The notes beneath the pieces were generated by a model. That model was not told the DNA's origin, made no database searches, and saw nothing but the letters and a program-made list of their open reading frames with translations. Below are positions 1 to 6,906 of a stretch of DNA of 14,980 bases, piece after piece. Position numbers and translations under genes: made by a program. The DNA lies in the NCBI GenBank assembly GCA_934230965.1, contig CAKQFW010000028.1, forward strand, positions 1 to 14,980, written 5' to 3'. Each line of letters starts with the position of its first letter. Position 1 is the stretch's first letter. This DNA is from an uncultured Prevotella sp. (GTDB taxonomy: Bacteria > Bacteroidota > Bacteroidia > Bacteroidales > Bacteroidaceae).

Positions 1-90
1 CTGATGGCATGGGAAGAGAATTCACGTATCTGTCTTCACATGCAACTAATCGCTATTTTATCCCGAATTGGGGTATATTTATTCACCATT

Positions 91-106
91 TTGCATATTT
101 ATGCAA
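91..106. promoter_or_regulatory. Palindrome TTGCATA-TT-TATGCAA, copy 1 (possible operator)
   Basis: A perfect 7+7 base inverted repeat around a TT centre. The same 16 bases recur at 364-379, and the identity continues two bases further to the right. A reverse-orientation near copy, TGTATAAATATGC at 121-133, differs from the core at one base. The size and AT-rich two-fold symmetry resemble a site for a dimeric or hexameric repressor. The TGCATA/TATGCA arms are reminiscent of ArgR boxes (TGAATA/TATTCA in E. coli), but the assignment to ArgR is only a guess. Confidence 0.35.
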
Positions 107-244
107 AACCATTATTGTTTTGTATAAATATGCGCTTATGAGCTTTTACATTTTTTTACATAACAAAATTTAATAATCTTATAATTTGTAAGCAAAGACA
201 GGCTGCGTGCTTACAGTTTTCAAAGGTGATACCTCTGATATGAG

Positions 245-324
245 AAACCCTTGGTTTCAGGCTGCGAAACCAAGGGTTTTACGTTGTGAAAGCATGGGTT
301 TCACAACGTAAAACCCATGCTTTC
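245..324. repeat. Three interlocking inverted repeats (mutually exclusive hairpins)
   Basis: Stem A pairs 245-258 (AAACCCTTGGTTTC) with 266-279 around a 7-base loop. Stem C pairs 288-301 (GAAAGCATGGGTTT) with 311-324 around a 9-base loop. Stem B pairs 277-291 (TTTTACGTTGTGAAA) with 299-313 around a 7-base loop. All three are perfect matches. Stem B shares bases with both A and C, so A plus C and B alone are alternative folds. No T-run follows in either direction, so a simple intrinsic terminator is not favoured. It may be a dispersed palindromic element of the genome or a 3' end structure for mgtC. Confidence 0.6.
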
Positions 325-352
325 AGACTGTAATTTGATGCCTTTTACAACA

Positions 353-391
353 CACTCTCAATATTGCATATTTATGCAAAAATGGAGAGTG
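353..391. promoter_or_regulatory. Hairpin CACTCTC...GAGAGTG enclosing palindrome copy 2
   Basis: Outer arms CACTCTC (353-359) and GAGAGTG (385-391) are exact inverted repeats. They are centred on the second copy of TTGCATA-TT-TATGCAA (364-379). The structure starts about 38 bases past the mgtC stop codon, so it could cap or terminate that transcript, though there is no clear U-tract on the minus strand. Alternatively it is an operator for an unknown regulator, shared with copy 1. Confidence 0.35.
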
Positions 392-428
392 GAAAGTTGA
401 TGGCTGTTGTGACCAAACTTGAAGCCCA

Positions 429-1088
429 TCACCCCTCAACCGCCGACATCGTTACATCAGTAAACTTATCCATATAGTCGATAACGCGGAGCTTGTCGGT
501 TTTGCCACGTTTCATGCGCAGTTGCATATCTACTTCTAAGAAATCGCCCTTCGACGTGCGGCGCTCCTTCATCTCATACGACAGCACCTCCATGCCATCG
601 TGTCGCACACAATCAATGAGGTGCCGAACGCTATCTATTGATGGTGCCGAGAACGACAGTTCTACACTGGTGGTGCCAAACTGTGGTATGAGGGCGTTTA
701 TCACCTCTAAGCCCAGTAGCACCATAACCGTAGCAATGGCGGCCGCCACATACATGCCCGTGCCGCAAGCCAAACCAATGGCCGCCGTTACCCAAAGGCC
801 AGCCGCCGTGGTGAGGCCTCGCACCACATTTTTCTGAAAGATAATGGTTCCGGCACCCAAGAAGCCAATGCCCGACACCACCTGTGCCGCCACACGCGAC
901 GAGTCTTTCAAGTCGATGCCAAAGCCAAACTGCGACACTACGCAGAACAGCGCACTGCCCAAGGCCACAAGAAAATGTGTGCGAAACCCCGCCTCCTTAG
1001 CCCTATATTCGCGCTCAATACCTATCGCGCCGCCAAGCGCAAAGGCAAACGCAAGGCGTATCGTTAAATCAAGATATGAAGTCTCCAT
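429..1088 (-). CDS. mgtC: MgtC/SapB family inner-membrane protein
   Basis: This 219-residue protein belongs to the MgtC/SapB family, which is linked to growth in low magnesium, acid adaptation and, in pathogens, control of the F-type ATP synthase. The N-terminal half is a bundle of membrane helices with the family signatures GGAIGIERE (19-27), GFRTH (34-38), SRVAAQVVSGIGFLGAGTI (64-82) and a Gly/Ala-rich segment with VRGLTTAAGLWVTAAIG (89-105). Residues from about 140 form a soluble ACT-like C-terminal domain. Start: ATG at 1088, preceded by an unusually good Shine-Dalgarno (AAAGGAG, eight bases away), which is rare in this phylum. It lies 48 bases downstream of the DUF262 cassette on the same strand and could be partly read from it. 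No MgtA-type transporter is nearby, so the physiological role here stays open. The symbol is a family name; orthology to Salmonella MgtC is not implied. Confidence 0.9.
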   Translation of the reverse strand: METSYLDLTIRLAFAFALGGAIGIEREYRAKEAGFRTHFLVALGSALFCVVSQFGFGIDLKDSSRVAAQVVSGIGFLGAGTIIFQKNVVRGLTTAAGLWVTAAIGLACGTGMYVAAAIATVMVLLGLEVINALIPQFGTTSVELSFSAPSIDSVRHLIDCVRHDGMEVLSYEMKERRTSKGDFLEVDMQLRMKRGKTDKLRVIDYMDKFTDVTMSAVEG

Positions 1089-1136
1089 TGTTATATCTCC
1101 TTTCTTTATCAGATTAGTTGTATTAAAATAATTCCA

Positions 1137-1958
1137 TCAAATGATTGATATTTCGGGGCTATTTGTATAGCACTCGTTCTTTAATATCTTTATCATTCTC
1201 AATGCTCTATCATGAATAATGGCTGTGGCGAAATCAATATACCTATTACACTCTGCAAAGAAGCGATTACGATTAGTATATCCACCACGCCAATAAACAT
1301 ATCCTTTTGAAGACACAATAGGTTTATACGCATCGTCAACATAATATTCCAGCATATTGCCCTCAACAAATCGTTTCCAACCACTTTCACCATAAAAAGG
1401 TAAGAAATCGGATTTATTTAATTCAACCAGTTCTTCTAAATCTTCATCTTTATCCGTAGTATTGTTTAATACTTTATATAGTGCTGCTAAAAATCTGTCT
1501 TCATAATCATGCCAGTTGTCATGACAACCACGATGTGTGTTTATACTCCAGCCATTCAGTCGACGATCAGGAAGAACCATCATATTACCCATCGTATAAC
1601 AGATATCGTTAAACGTCTTTCTTTTAACGAGGAAGGACTCATCAGGATTCCACTTTTCAACAAAAGGATCTTTCGCATCCCATGGGCGAGCGAACAAACT
1701 ATTGAATGTATTTATGGTATCTCCACGAAGTTTCTCAGCCCCTGAATTATCCATAGAAAGATTTTCCCATGTCTTACCAAATACGATGCAGTAGATAGCC
1801 CGCATCAAATTGGTATCGTCAGAGTCAAATTTACGCCCAGGACATCCATAGGTTTTATCATAGAACAAAGAACCTAACTTGAACGTTTCTAATCGTTCAA
1901 TATCTCCATCCAGTTTTTGTTCTATAAAAGAACATACTATCTCTTTAGGCTTCATCAT
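1137..1958 (-). CDS. Uncharacterised protein, third gene of the DUF262 cassette
   Basis: A 273-residue soluble protein without signal peptide or membrane segment; I cannot assign a function. Visible conserved-looking blocks are RGDTINTFNSLF (78-89), FNDICYTMGNMMVLP (116-130) and SINTHRG followed by DNWHDYEDRFL (138-157). The layout 'GDT-N-F / GN-LP / N-RG / DY' recalls a family of unknown function (possibly DUF6994), from memory and unverified. Its ATG overlaps the stop of the upstream 871-residue gene as ATGA (1955-1958). A perfect AGGAGG (1971-1966) lies inside the last codons of that gene, seven bases before the start, so the two are translationally coupled and presumably made in proportion. 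A second ATG follows immediately at 1955-1953. This is the most AT-rich gene of the window, unlike the housekeeping genes, which suggests transfer. I infer a partner of the DUF262 proteins. Confidence 0.75.
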   Translation of the reverse strand: MMKPKEIVCSFIEQKLDGDIERLETFKLGSLFYDKTYGCPGRKFDSDDTNLMRAIYCIVFGKTWENLSMDNSGAEKLRGDTINTFNSLFARPWDAKDPFVEKWNPDESFLVKRKTFNDICYTMGNMMVLPDRRLNGWSINTHRGCHDNWHDYEDRFLAALYKVLNNTTDKDEDLEELVELNKSDFLPFYGESGWKRFVEGNMLEYYVDDAYKPIVSSKGYVYWRGGYTNRNRFFAECNRYIDFATAIIHDRALRMIKILKNECYTNSPEISII

Positions 1959-4570
1959 ACATTTTCCTCCTTTTCATTAGACAAGATGTGGTGAGCCACA
2001 TCAAGAAGAGCATACAGGTTATTGATGGGCATGGTGCATGCATCGGGGACATAGCTTACTCGGTAGCACTCGGTGGCACAATCCATATAGAAGCTTAGGT
2101 TTCCATCTGCGTCTTCAATATTGTTTCCGTTTCTGTCACAAAGGTTATCTTTTCCACTTTGTGCTTTATAAGCCTCATACAGCGCCTTTGCCTTTTCGCT
2201 GCTTCCCAATACATGAATACAAAGTTGACCATAGGCAAGGAAGATAAGCTTCAGGCGTATGTTGCAGGGCAATGCGTCGGGACTTGAATAAAGCACGACC
2301 TCGCTGCCTGAGAAAACATTATAATGGGTTAAGGCATTGAGCGGTCTGTCGTCGGCATAACTAAAATGAAATATATCTTTGTATCTTTCTACAACAGAGG
2401 GGATAACCTTATGCCGATTGCTTGTTATCATGATACAGTTGACAGAGCCTTTATACAGCGAACCTGTTCCATCGGCATTAATCCACACGCCCATCATATT
2501 GATGCCTGTATCGTAGAGCCAGCTCAGCACCTGCATCTCATCTATGCTATGCAGCCGGTTATACAGGCACTGTAGGTTTTCTTTGGCCTCATCGTTCCAG
2601 TAGCCATCCAAGCGCAAGACAAGGTTATGCGCCTCGTTAGCCACACTTTCAAGAAGCGACATACGTTGTGTAACGGTTTGGCAATCAAGCAATTGGCAGA
2701 ACAACCGCTTCACCTCGGGTTGCGTATTCCAGATGGTAAGATTGCGCAAATGGCGGTCGGCTCCCCTATTGGTGATGTTAAAGTTGGTCATATTCTTCTT
2801 TATGCCCATCCAGTCAAAATTGCGACACAGTACAGCACGTATTAACAGATAATTCTCGGCTAAGAGGTCTGATACGCCACCTTTGTTAAACACATATTTT
2901 ACATTGTTTGTTCGGTTACGATACGCCGAAGCCGACATGCCTTCTTCAAAATAAAAGCTGACAAAGCCTTGCATGAAGGGGTCGGTATCGGCCAGGCAGA
3001 ACGCCTCCTTCCATTCTTCGTCTTTAAGAATTTGTCGCGCCTTGGTGGCCTCGTTATCAAGGTAACGGTTGTCGCGACGACTATCGTTAAAGGCCACAAT
3101 AGCCTCGTATGGATGCTGCCATGCGCAGAAAAGGTTATCGCCTTCGGGTTGAAAACAGAGCGCATCGTTCAGCAGTCGGGTCAACGTTATCTGTGGCATG
3201 AGCTGATTGATGTCTGTATTTTGAACCATGATATGGGCGAAGCGCATCCAGGTTACGAATTTCTCTTCATCAAATTGGTCAACCGATTTGATGTGGTCGA
3301 CATATTCGAACAAGACAGAGAGCAGTATCATCTGCCTACGTCCCATCTTCTCGCTGCTGATGCTCCACGGTTGCCAATCGCGAGAGGCCTCCCATGGCGC
3401 AGTAAGAGCATTGAGCAGCACAGGCCCCACACTTTCGTCACAAAGAAAATTGAGCAGATGCGCAAGTTGGCAAAGTAAATCAACGCCCTGTTTCTTTCCT
3501 TTTTCAATAATTGCCTCATACTGTTCAAAGCCAAAATGGCGCTCTACCTCAGTGTTTTGCGCAAAGAACAAGAACAGAGAATCGTTGGCCAAACTTGCAT
3601 CTTTCGACTTCTCGGCCAGCAAGATACTCTTATTGGCAAAGAAGCGCTGTATGAATCGAAAGAACCTTTTATCACACTGTTTGCTACCCGAATCGTCTTC
3701 TTCGTTGGGTTTTGTCCAAAACAAGTTCGTCCAACGCCCATCAATCAACGATGAGTAATTGAGCCAATAGGGCACTTCTCGTTTCGCCACGCTAAGGGTC
3801 ATGGGTACAAGATAGGTATATTGTTTTTTCATATACCCCACAAGGTCGGCCTTAAAGTTTTCAAACGACGTGAGTTGCAGTCCGCGAGCATTCATCTTAA
3901 TAAACAGTTCCTCACTCAGCCCAAAGCCATTCAGTTCTAAGACATAAAACTTAAGCTTTTGCAGTGCCTCATAGGTGGGCTTGCTTTCGCAGCTTTCATA
4001 CTTATCGTTAATGGCATCGAGCATACGCAACATTGAAACGATGGTAGTGTCTTTATCATAGTTTTTGCTGTACCACGATGCCTGTCTTATCGTCTTGCTT
4101 GGCTTCTCGCCAAGATGAAGTTTGGCCGAGAAGAGTTTCTTTAGAAAAGCGGTAGAGGTAGTGCGGGTTTGATATTCAAACCTTTTAAGATATTCGGGCA
4201 AAGAGGTTGTAGCATCGTTATGCAGAGCTTCTCTTGCTGCCACATACCAATGCAGAAGAAATAATGTTGTAAGACGCTGCTGACCATCAAGAAGTTCAAA
4301 CGTATTGTTATCGTCCTCTTTAATAAACGTGCCATAAATAAAGTTGAGCTCCAGTTTCTCAACATCGTTGTTTGCCAATGCAGCAAAGATGTCGTGCAGA
4401 AATTTCTCGCGTATACTTTTTTGGCTTTTTCGTCCCTGTGCGTAAGGGCGCTGTATCATGGGTATAAGTATGCGGTTTATTTTACAGCGCGCCTCCTTAC
4501 CATCGTGCTTAACAACAAGCCCGTCGGTCATCAATTCATGAAAAGTATATAGTTTGCTTGCAGTGCTCAT
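1955..4570 (-). CDS. Large DUF262 (ParB/GmrS-like NTPase fold) protein without visible HNH domain
   Basis: This 871-residue protein has an N-terminal DUF262 domain: IPMIQRPYAQGR (36-47), the hallmark DGQQR box in LLDGQQRLTT (93-102), and the distal motif FIKMNARGLQLTSFENFKAD (223-242), equivalent to 'INxRGxxLT' in relatives. DUF262 is the NTP-dependent sensor/switch domain of GmrS, BrxU and SspE. The remaining 600 residues are mostly helical. I see a KARQILKDEEWKEAF block (about 530-545) typical of long DUF262 proteins, but neither the EHI nor the NLTLL...N signature of the DUF1524 nuclease. It probably relies on its HNH-bearing neighbour for cleavage, or has another activity. Start: ATG at 4570, nine bases after the upstream stop and without a Shine-Dalgarno; the stop overlaps the next gene by ATGA. 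Its base composition is intermediate between gene three and the core genes. Confidence is high for the domain and low for the role. Confidence 0.85.
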   Translation of the reverse strand: MSTASKLYTFHELMTDGLVVKHDGKEARCKINRILIPMIQRPYAQGRKSQKSIREKFLHDIFAALANNDVEKLELNFIYGTFIKEDDNNTFELLDGQQRLTTLFLLHWYVAAREALHNDATTSLPEYLKRFEYQTRTTSTAFLKKLFSAKLHLGEKPSKTIRQASWYSKNYDKDTTIVSMLRMLDAINDKYESCESKPTYEALQKLKFYVLELNGFGLSEELFIKMNARGLQLTSFENFKADLVGYMKKQYTYLVPMTLSVAKREVPYWLNYSSLIDGRWTNLFWTKPNEEDDSGSKQCDKRFFRFIQRFFANKSILLAEKSKDASLANDSLFLFFAQNTEVERHFGFEQYEAIIEKGKKQGVDLLCQLAHLLNFLCDESVGPVLLNALTAPWEASRDWQPWSISSEKMGRRQMILLSVLFEYVDHIKSVDQFDEEKFVTWMRFAHIMVQNTDINQLMPQITLTRLLNDALCFQPEGDNLFCAWQHPYEAIVAFNDSRRDNRYLDNEATKARQILKDEEWKEAFCLADTDPFMQGFVSFYFEEGMSASAYRNRTNNVKYVFNKGGVSDLLAENYLLIRAVLCRNFDWMGIKKNMTNFNITNRGADRHLRNLTIWNTQPEVKRLFCQLLDCQTVTQRMSLLESVANEAHNLVLRLDGYWNDEAKENLQCLYNRLHSIDEMQVLSWLYDTGINMMGVWINADGTGSLYKGSVNCIMITSNRHKVIPSVVERYKDIFHFSYADDRPLNALTHYNVFSGSEVVLYSSPDALPCNIRLKLIFLAYGQLCIHVLGSSEKAKALYEAYKAQSGKDNLCDRNGNNIEDADGNLSFYMDCATECYRVSYVPDACTMPINNLYALLDVAHHILSNEKEENV
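1966..1971 (-). promoter_or_regulatory. Strong Shine-Dalgarno inside the 3' end of the upstream gene
   Basis: AGGAGG on the minus strand is formed by the Lys-Glu-Glu codons near the C terminus of the 871-residue DUF262 protein. It sits seven bases before the ATG of the 273-residue gene, which itself overlaps the upstream stop. Most other starts in the window lack any such site, so it marks deliberate coupling. Confidence 0.65.
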
Positions 4571-4579
4571 TTTATTTTT

Positions 4580-6520
4580 TTAGGGTTTTATAGGCAAGAA
4601 GCGTTGCAGTTGTTGAAGAATAAAATCATGATATCGTTCCTTGTCTTCCTTCGTCCAGCGTGTTTTTGATGCCGAGCTGTCGTCAGCATCAAAAAACTTC
4701 ATAAACACATATTGCGTACAGGGCAACACGTAACGCCCGTTCATGGTCTTATCAATGATATACTTGCGTTTCTTTCGGAACAAGGCATTGCCGTATTCGC
4801 GATTTGTTGACGAATCGAGCAACGTGAGGTTTCCAATAACATTTTTGTTTTCTTGTTCTTCGCCTTCTTGATGTTGAATAATCTCTACCAAGTCGGCCCA
4901 CTCGCCGTTAATCATTTTCTTTCTGATGGCATCAGTTACAACGATGCCATAGTCGTTAATATTTCCTTCTACCCAGTTTCGTTGTGCCTCCTTGTCGGTA
5001 AGGGCATTGGTGGTGGCCGAGTCGATGTGTTCTATATCCCAATTCTGTATTTTGTAGAGGTCGAACGGAAACTTAAACACGTTAGCATCGCCATGATAAG
5101 CCTCATCGTTATCGCGTATCTCTCTCAACTGTCGCGAGAGCATATCAACATTCAACAGCAGCAGTATCTTGCGAAGGTTTGGCCTGTCGGGATATTCGGT
5201 TGTGATATGATACTTACCATCTTCTTGTTTCTCAACACAATGTGTAGGAAGCACAGCTTTTATGTCTTCTTCTAACCATGCTATGAGGTCGTTAATGGTG
5301 CTTTCATCATCTTCATTCGTCTTGTCCTCATATTGTTTGTAAAGGGTGGTTAGACTCATGCCACATTGCACAAGATAGCCCACATAATTGTATATTTCGG
5401 GAGTCTCATACCAGTCGTGCAAGACGTTGTACGTATCGGTAATGTCGGTCCAAAGCTTGTTCACCACTGGTTGAAGATTGTTTGTGGGCATACCGTCAAT
5501 CTTTTCATAATAATATCTAAAGATATCGCCAGGTTCTATGCTGTTTTCATCAATGTCATGCTCTTTCAGGAAAACCAGTTTCAGCAATTCGCCCATGCGG
5601 TCTTCTTCATCCACACCTTTATTACTTATAAAGCACCAAAAGTCATCTCTCTGCAAGGTGTTCTCCATCTGTTCCCATTGCAAAGATATTTTTGTTTGTT
5701 CCAGCACGTTGTTGCCAGTCTCAAAGTTTCTCTTTTGTAAGAACAGGGCTTTGATAAGCTCGGTATCGGTGAGCGGAATCTTTCCGTTGTTTATTCGTGT
5801 AAACTCTTGCACAGGGTCGGTGTCGGCATCGTTGCTCAGCTGATACCATATCACCTTTGTAGAGCCTTTCTCGCTCATGTTTACAATCTGGTTGAACAAA
5901 CCTCGTCGCACATCTTTTTTGCTTTCACCATTTCCGCCATTATAACGTTTGTTAATGTCTAAACCTTTTCCGTTAAACCATTCGTCAATGTATCTTACGG
6001 CATTGCTAATGTGGGTGGTGTCAAGGTCGCAAGGTTCAATCTTCTCACCTTGCGCCAATGCTTTTAGCGCCATACACGTTGATGGTCGCGACTCGTAAAC
6101 AATATTATACAGTTGAGCATCGGGATAGTCTTCTACACATTCATCTTTATTTCCACGATACGCTTTATTTATATTTATAAGATACGACAACAAAATATAA
6201 ATAGTAGTTAAGCGTTGCTGTCCGTCTACCAGTTCCCATAACTTATAATCAGCCTCGTCCGCCTTATCGCCCAGCACAGAGGCGCGCACCTCATCATCAG
6301 TAATCTCTCTAACGATGATGGGTTGCAGACAATAAAAGTTGCCCATAGCTTTTGGCGATTTGGGGTTGTATTGCTTATGAAACGAATAAAGGTCGCTAAG
6401 CAACTCTTCCACCTGTTTTCGGTTCCATCTGTAACCGCGCTGGTAACAAGGCACATAAAAGTAATTTTTATGATTAAGAATACTACCTATCGTTTTTATG
6501 TCAACAATATTATTTGCCAT
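4580..6520 (-). CDS. DUF262 + DUF1524 HNH endonuclease family protein (GmrSD/BrxU-like)
   Basis: A 646-residue single-chain GmrSD-type protein. N-terminal DUF262: VPCYQRGYRW (23-32), the DGQQR box in LVDGQQRLTT (97-106), and INNGKIPLTDTELIKAL (243-259). C-terminal DUF1524 HNH nuclease: NWDIEHID (493-500, His498 as general base candidate), then NLTLLDSSTNREYGN (564-578, with the metal-site Asn) and FRKKRKYI (581-588), ending with the commonly seen YVLPCTQYVFMKFF (597-610). All key residues are present, so it should be active. Family members (GmrSD, BrxU, SspE) hydrolyse NTP and cut DNA with modified or phosphorothioated bases, as phage defence. It is the first gene of the cassette, 26 bases downstream of the broken outer-membrane gene. 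The ATG at 6520 has no Shine-Dalgarno. The specific substrate cannot be told from sequence. Confidence 0.88.
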   Translation of the reverse strand: MANNIVDIKTIGSILNHKNYFYVPCYQRGYRWNRKQVEELLSDLYSFHKQYNPKSPKAMGNFYCLQPIIVREITDDEVRASVLGDKADEADYKLWELVDGQQRLTTIYILLSYLININKAYRGNKDECVEDYPDAQLYNIVYESRPSTCMALKALAQGEKIEPCDLDTTHISNAVRYIDEWFNGKGLDINKRYNGGNGESKKDVRRGLFNQIVNMSEKGSTKVIWYQLSNDADTDPVQEFTRINNGKIPLTDTELIKALFLQKRNFETGNNVLEQTKISLQWEQMENTLQRDDFWCFISNKGVDEEDRMGELLKLVFLKEHDIDENSIEPGDIFRYYYEKIDGMPTNNLQPVVNKLWTDITDTYNVLHDWYETPEIYNYVGYLVQCGMSLTTLYKQYEDKTNEDDESTINDLIAWLEEDIKAVLPTHCVEKQEDGKYHITTEYPDRPNLRKILLLLNVDMLSRQLREIRDNDEAYHGDANVFKFPFDLYKIQNWDIEHIDSATTNALTDKEAQRNWVEGNINDYGIVVTDAIRKKMINGEWADLVEIIQHQEGEEQENKNVIGNLTLLDSSTNREYGNALFRKKRKYIIDKTMNGRYVLPCTQYVFMKFFDADDSSASKTRWTKEDKERYHDFILQQLQRFLPIKP

Positions 6521-6533
6521 GAGTTTATGGTTA

Positions 6534-6564
6534 CAAAGGTTATTATTTATATACGATAACTCAA
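6534..6564 (-). promoter_or_regulatory. Possible weak promoter of the DUF262 cassette
   Basis: On the minus strand, TTG (6564-6562) is followed after 19 bases by TAACCTTTG (6542-6534), close to the Bacteroidetes TAnnTTTG box but with one extra base. It overlaps the last codons of the upstream outer-membrane gene and would give a very short leader before the ATG at 6520. The cassette may otherwise be read from the upstream gene. Confidence 0.25.
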
Positions 6565-6906
6565 CGCCAGGCGCACATCAAAGGTGTTTGAGCGCACATC
6601 GTTATGATATACGTAGCGGGTGTGACGTAAGAAATACGACCACGACAGCTGAACTGCCCATCCACCTTTAATGTTCAGCACAAAGCGTGGGGTGATAACA
6701 CACAGCTCGGCATTGCTTTTATCGCCTTGCACATTATAGTATAGCGGTTCACGGCCTTCAAGGTTCTTTGTTTCGTAGCCCTTCCAGGTGAAGATGCGGA
6801 AGTAGTCGATGTCGAGCGCAAAGGTGCCGGCACGCTGAAAGTGGAGCCGTGTGCGTGTTTTCAAGCTATAGCCGCTGCCCATGTTATAGTCGCGGTCTAT
6901 CACGTT
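6547..6906 (-). pseudogene. Detached C-terminal part of the DUF3943 outer-membrane protein, beyond an in-frame TAG
   Basis: Reading continues in the same frame directly after the TAG at 6909-6907: Asn, then VIDRDYNMGSGYSLKTR and about 100 further residues, to a natural stop at 6549-6547. The stretch alternates polar and hydrophobic residues like outer-membrane beta strands and ends LALSYRI, a plausible beta-barrel closing strand. There is no ribosome binding site; the only early start codon is a GTG at 6903. It is best read as the last 119 codons of one gene of 797 sense-plus-TAG codons (8940-6547), cut off by a single nonsense change, and not as an independent gene. Confidence 0.75.

Larger units (their letters stand above)
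1..428. other. Gene-free AT-rich region with palindromes and nested inverted repeats
   Basis: I find no supportable gene here. The stretch downstream of the leftward mgtC gene is AT-rich in its first 190 bases. It carries two identical 16-base palindromes (91-106 and 364-379), a diverged reverse copy of the palindrome core (about 121-133), and a cluster of interlocking inverted repeats (245-324). A weak leftward promoter can be drawn with TTTG at 196-193, a 20-base gap and TAAATTTTG at 172-164, which would serve a gene beyond the left edge. Short open frames crossing the left edge have no recognisable protein features. Confidence 0.6.

Noticed and set aside
3..173. Open frame from the left edge on the plus strand, possibly the end of a gene.
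   Set aside because: It is short and AT-rich, shows no recognisable protein motif, contains the palindromes, and another frame is equally open; composition alone explains it.
2969..3478. Long plus-strand open frame (169 codons) opposite the large DUF262 gene.
   Set aside because: It lies entirely inside the well-supported minus-strand DUF262 reading frame, has no domain signature, and is a shadow frame.
1137..6520. Classical mobile-element boundaries around the DUF262 cassette.
   Set aside because: I saw no integrase, transposase, tRNA gene, direct repeat pair or terminal inverted repeats flanking it; transfer is suggested only by composition and gene content.
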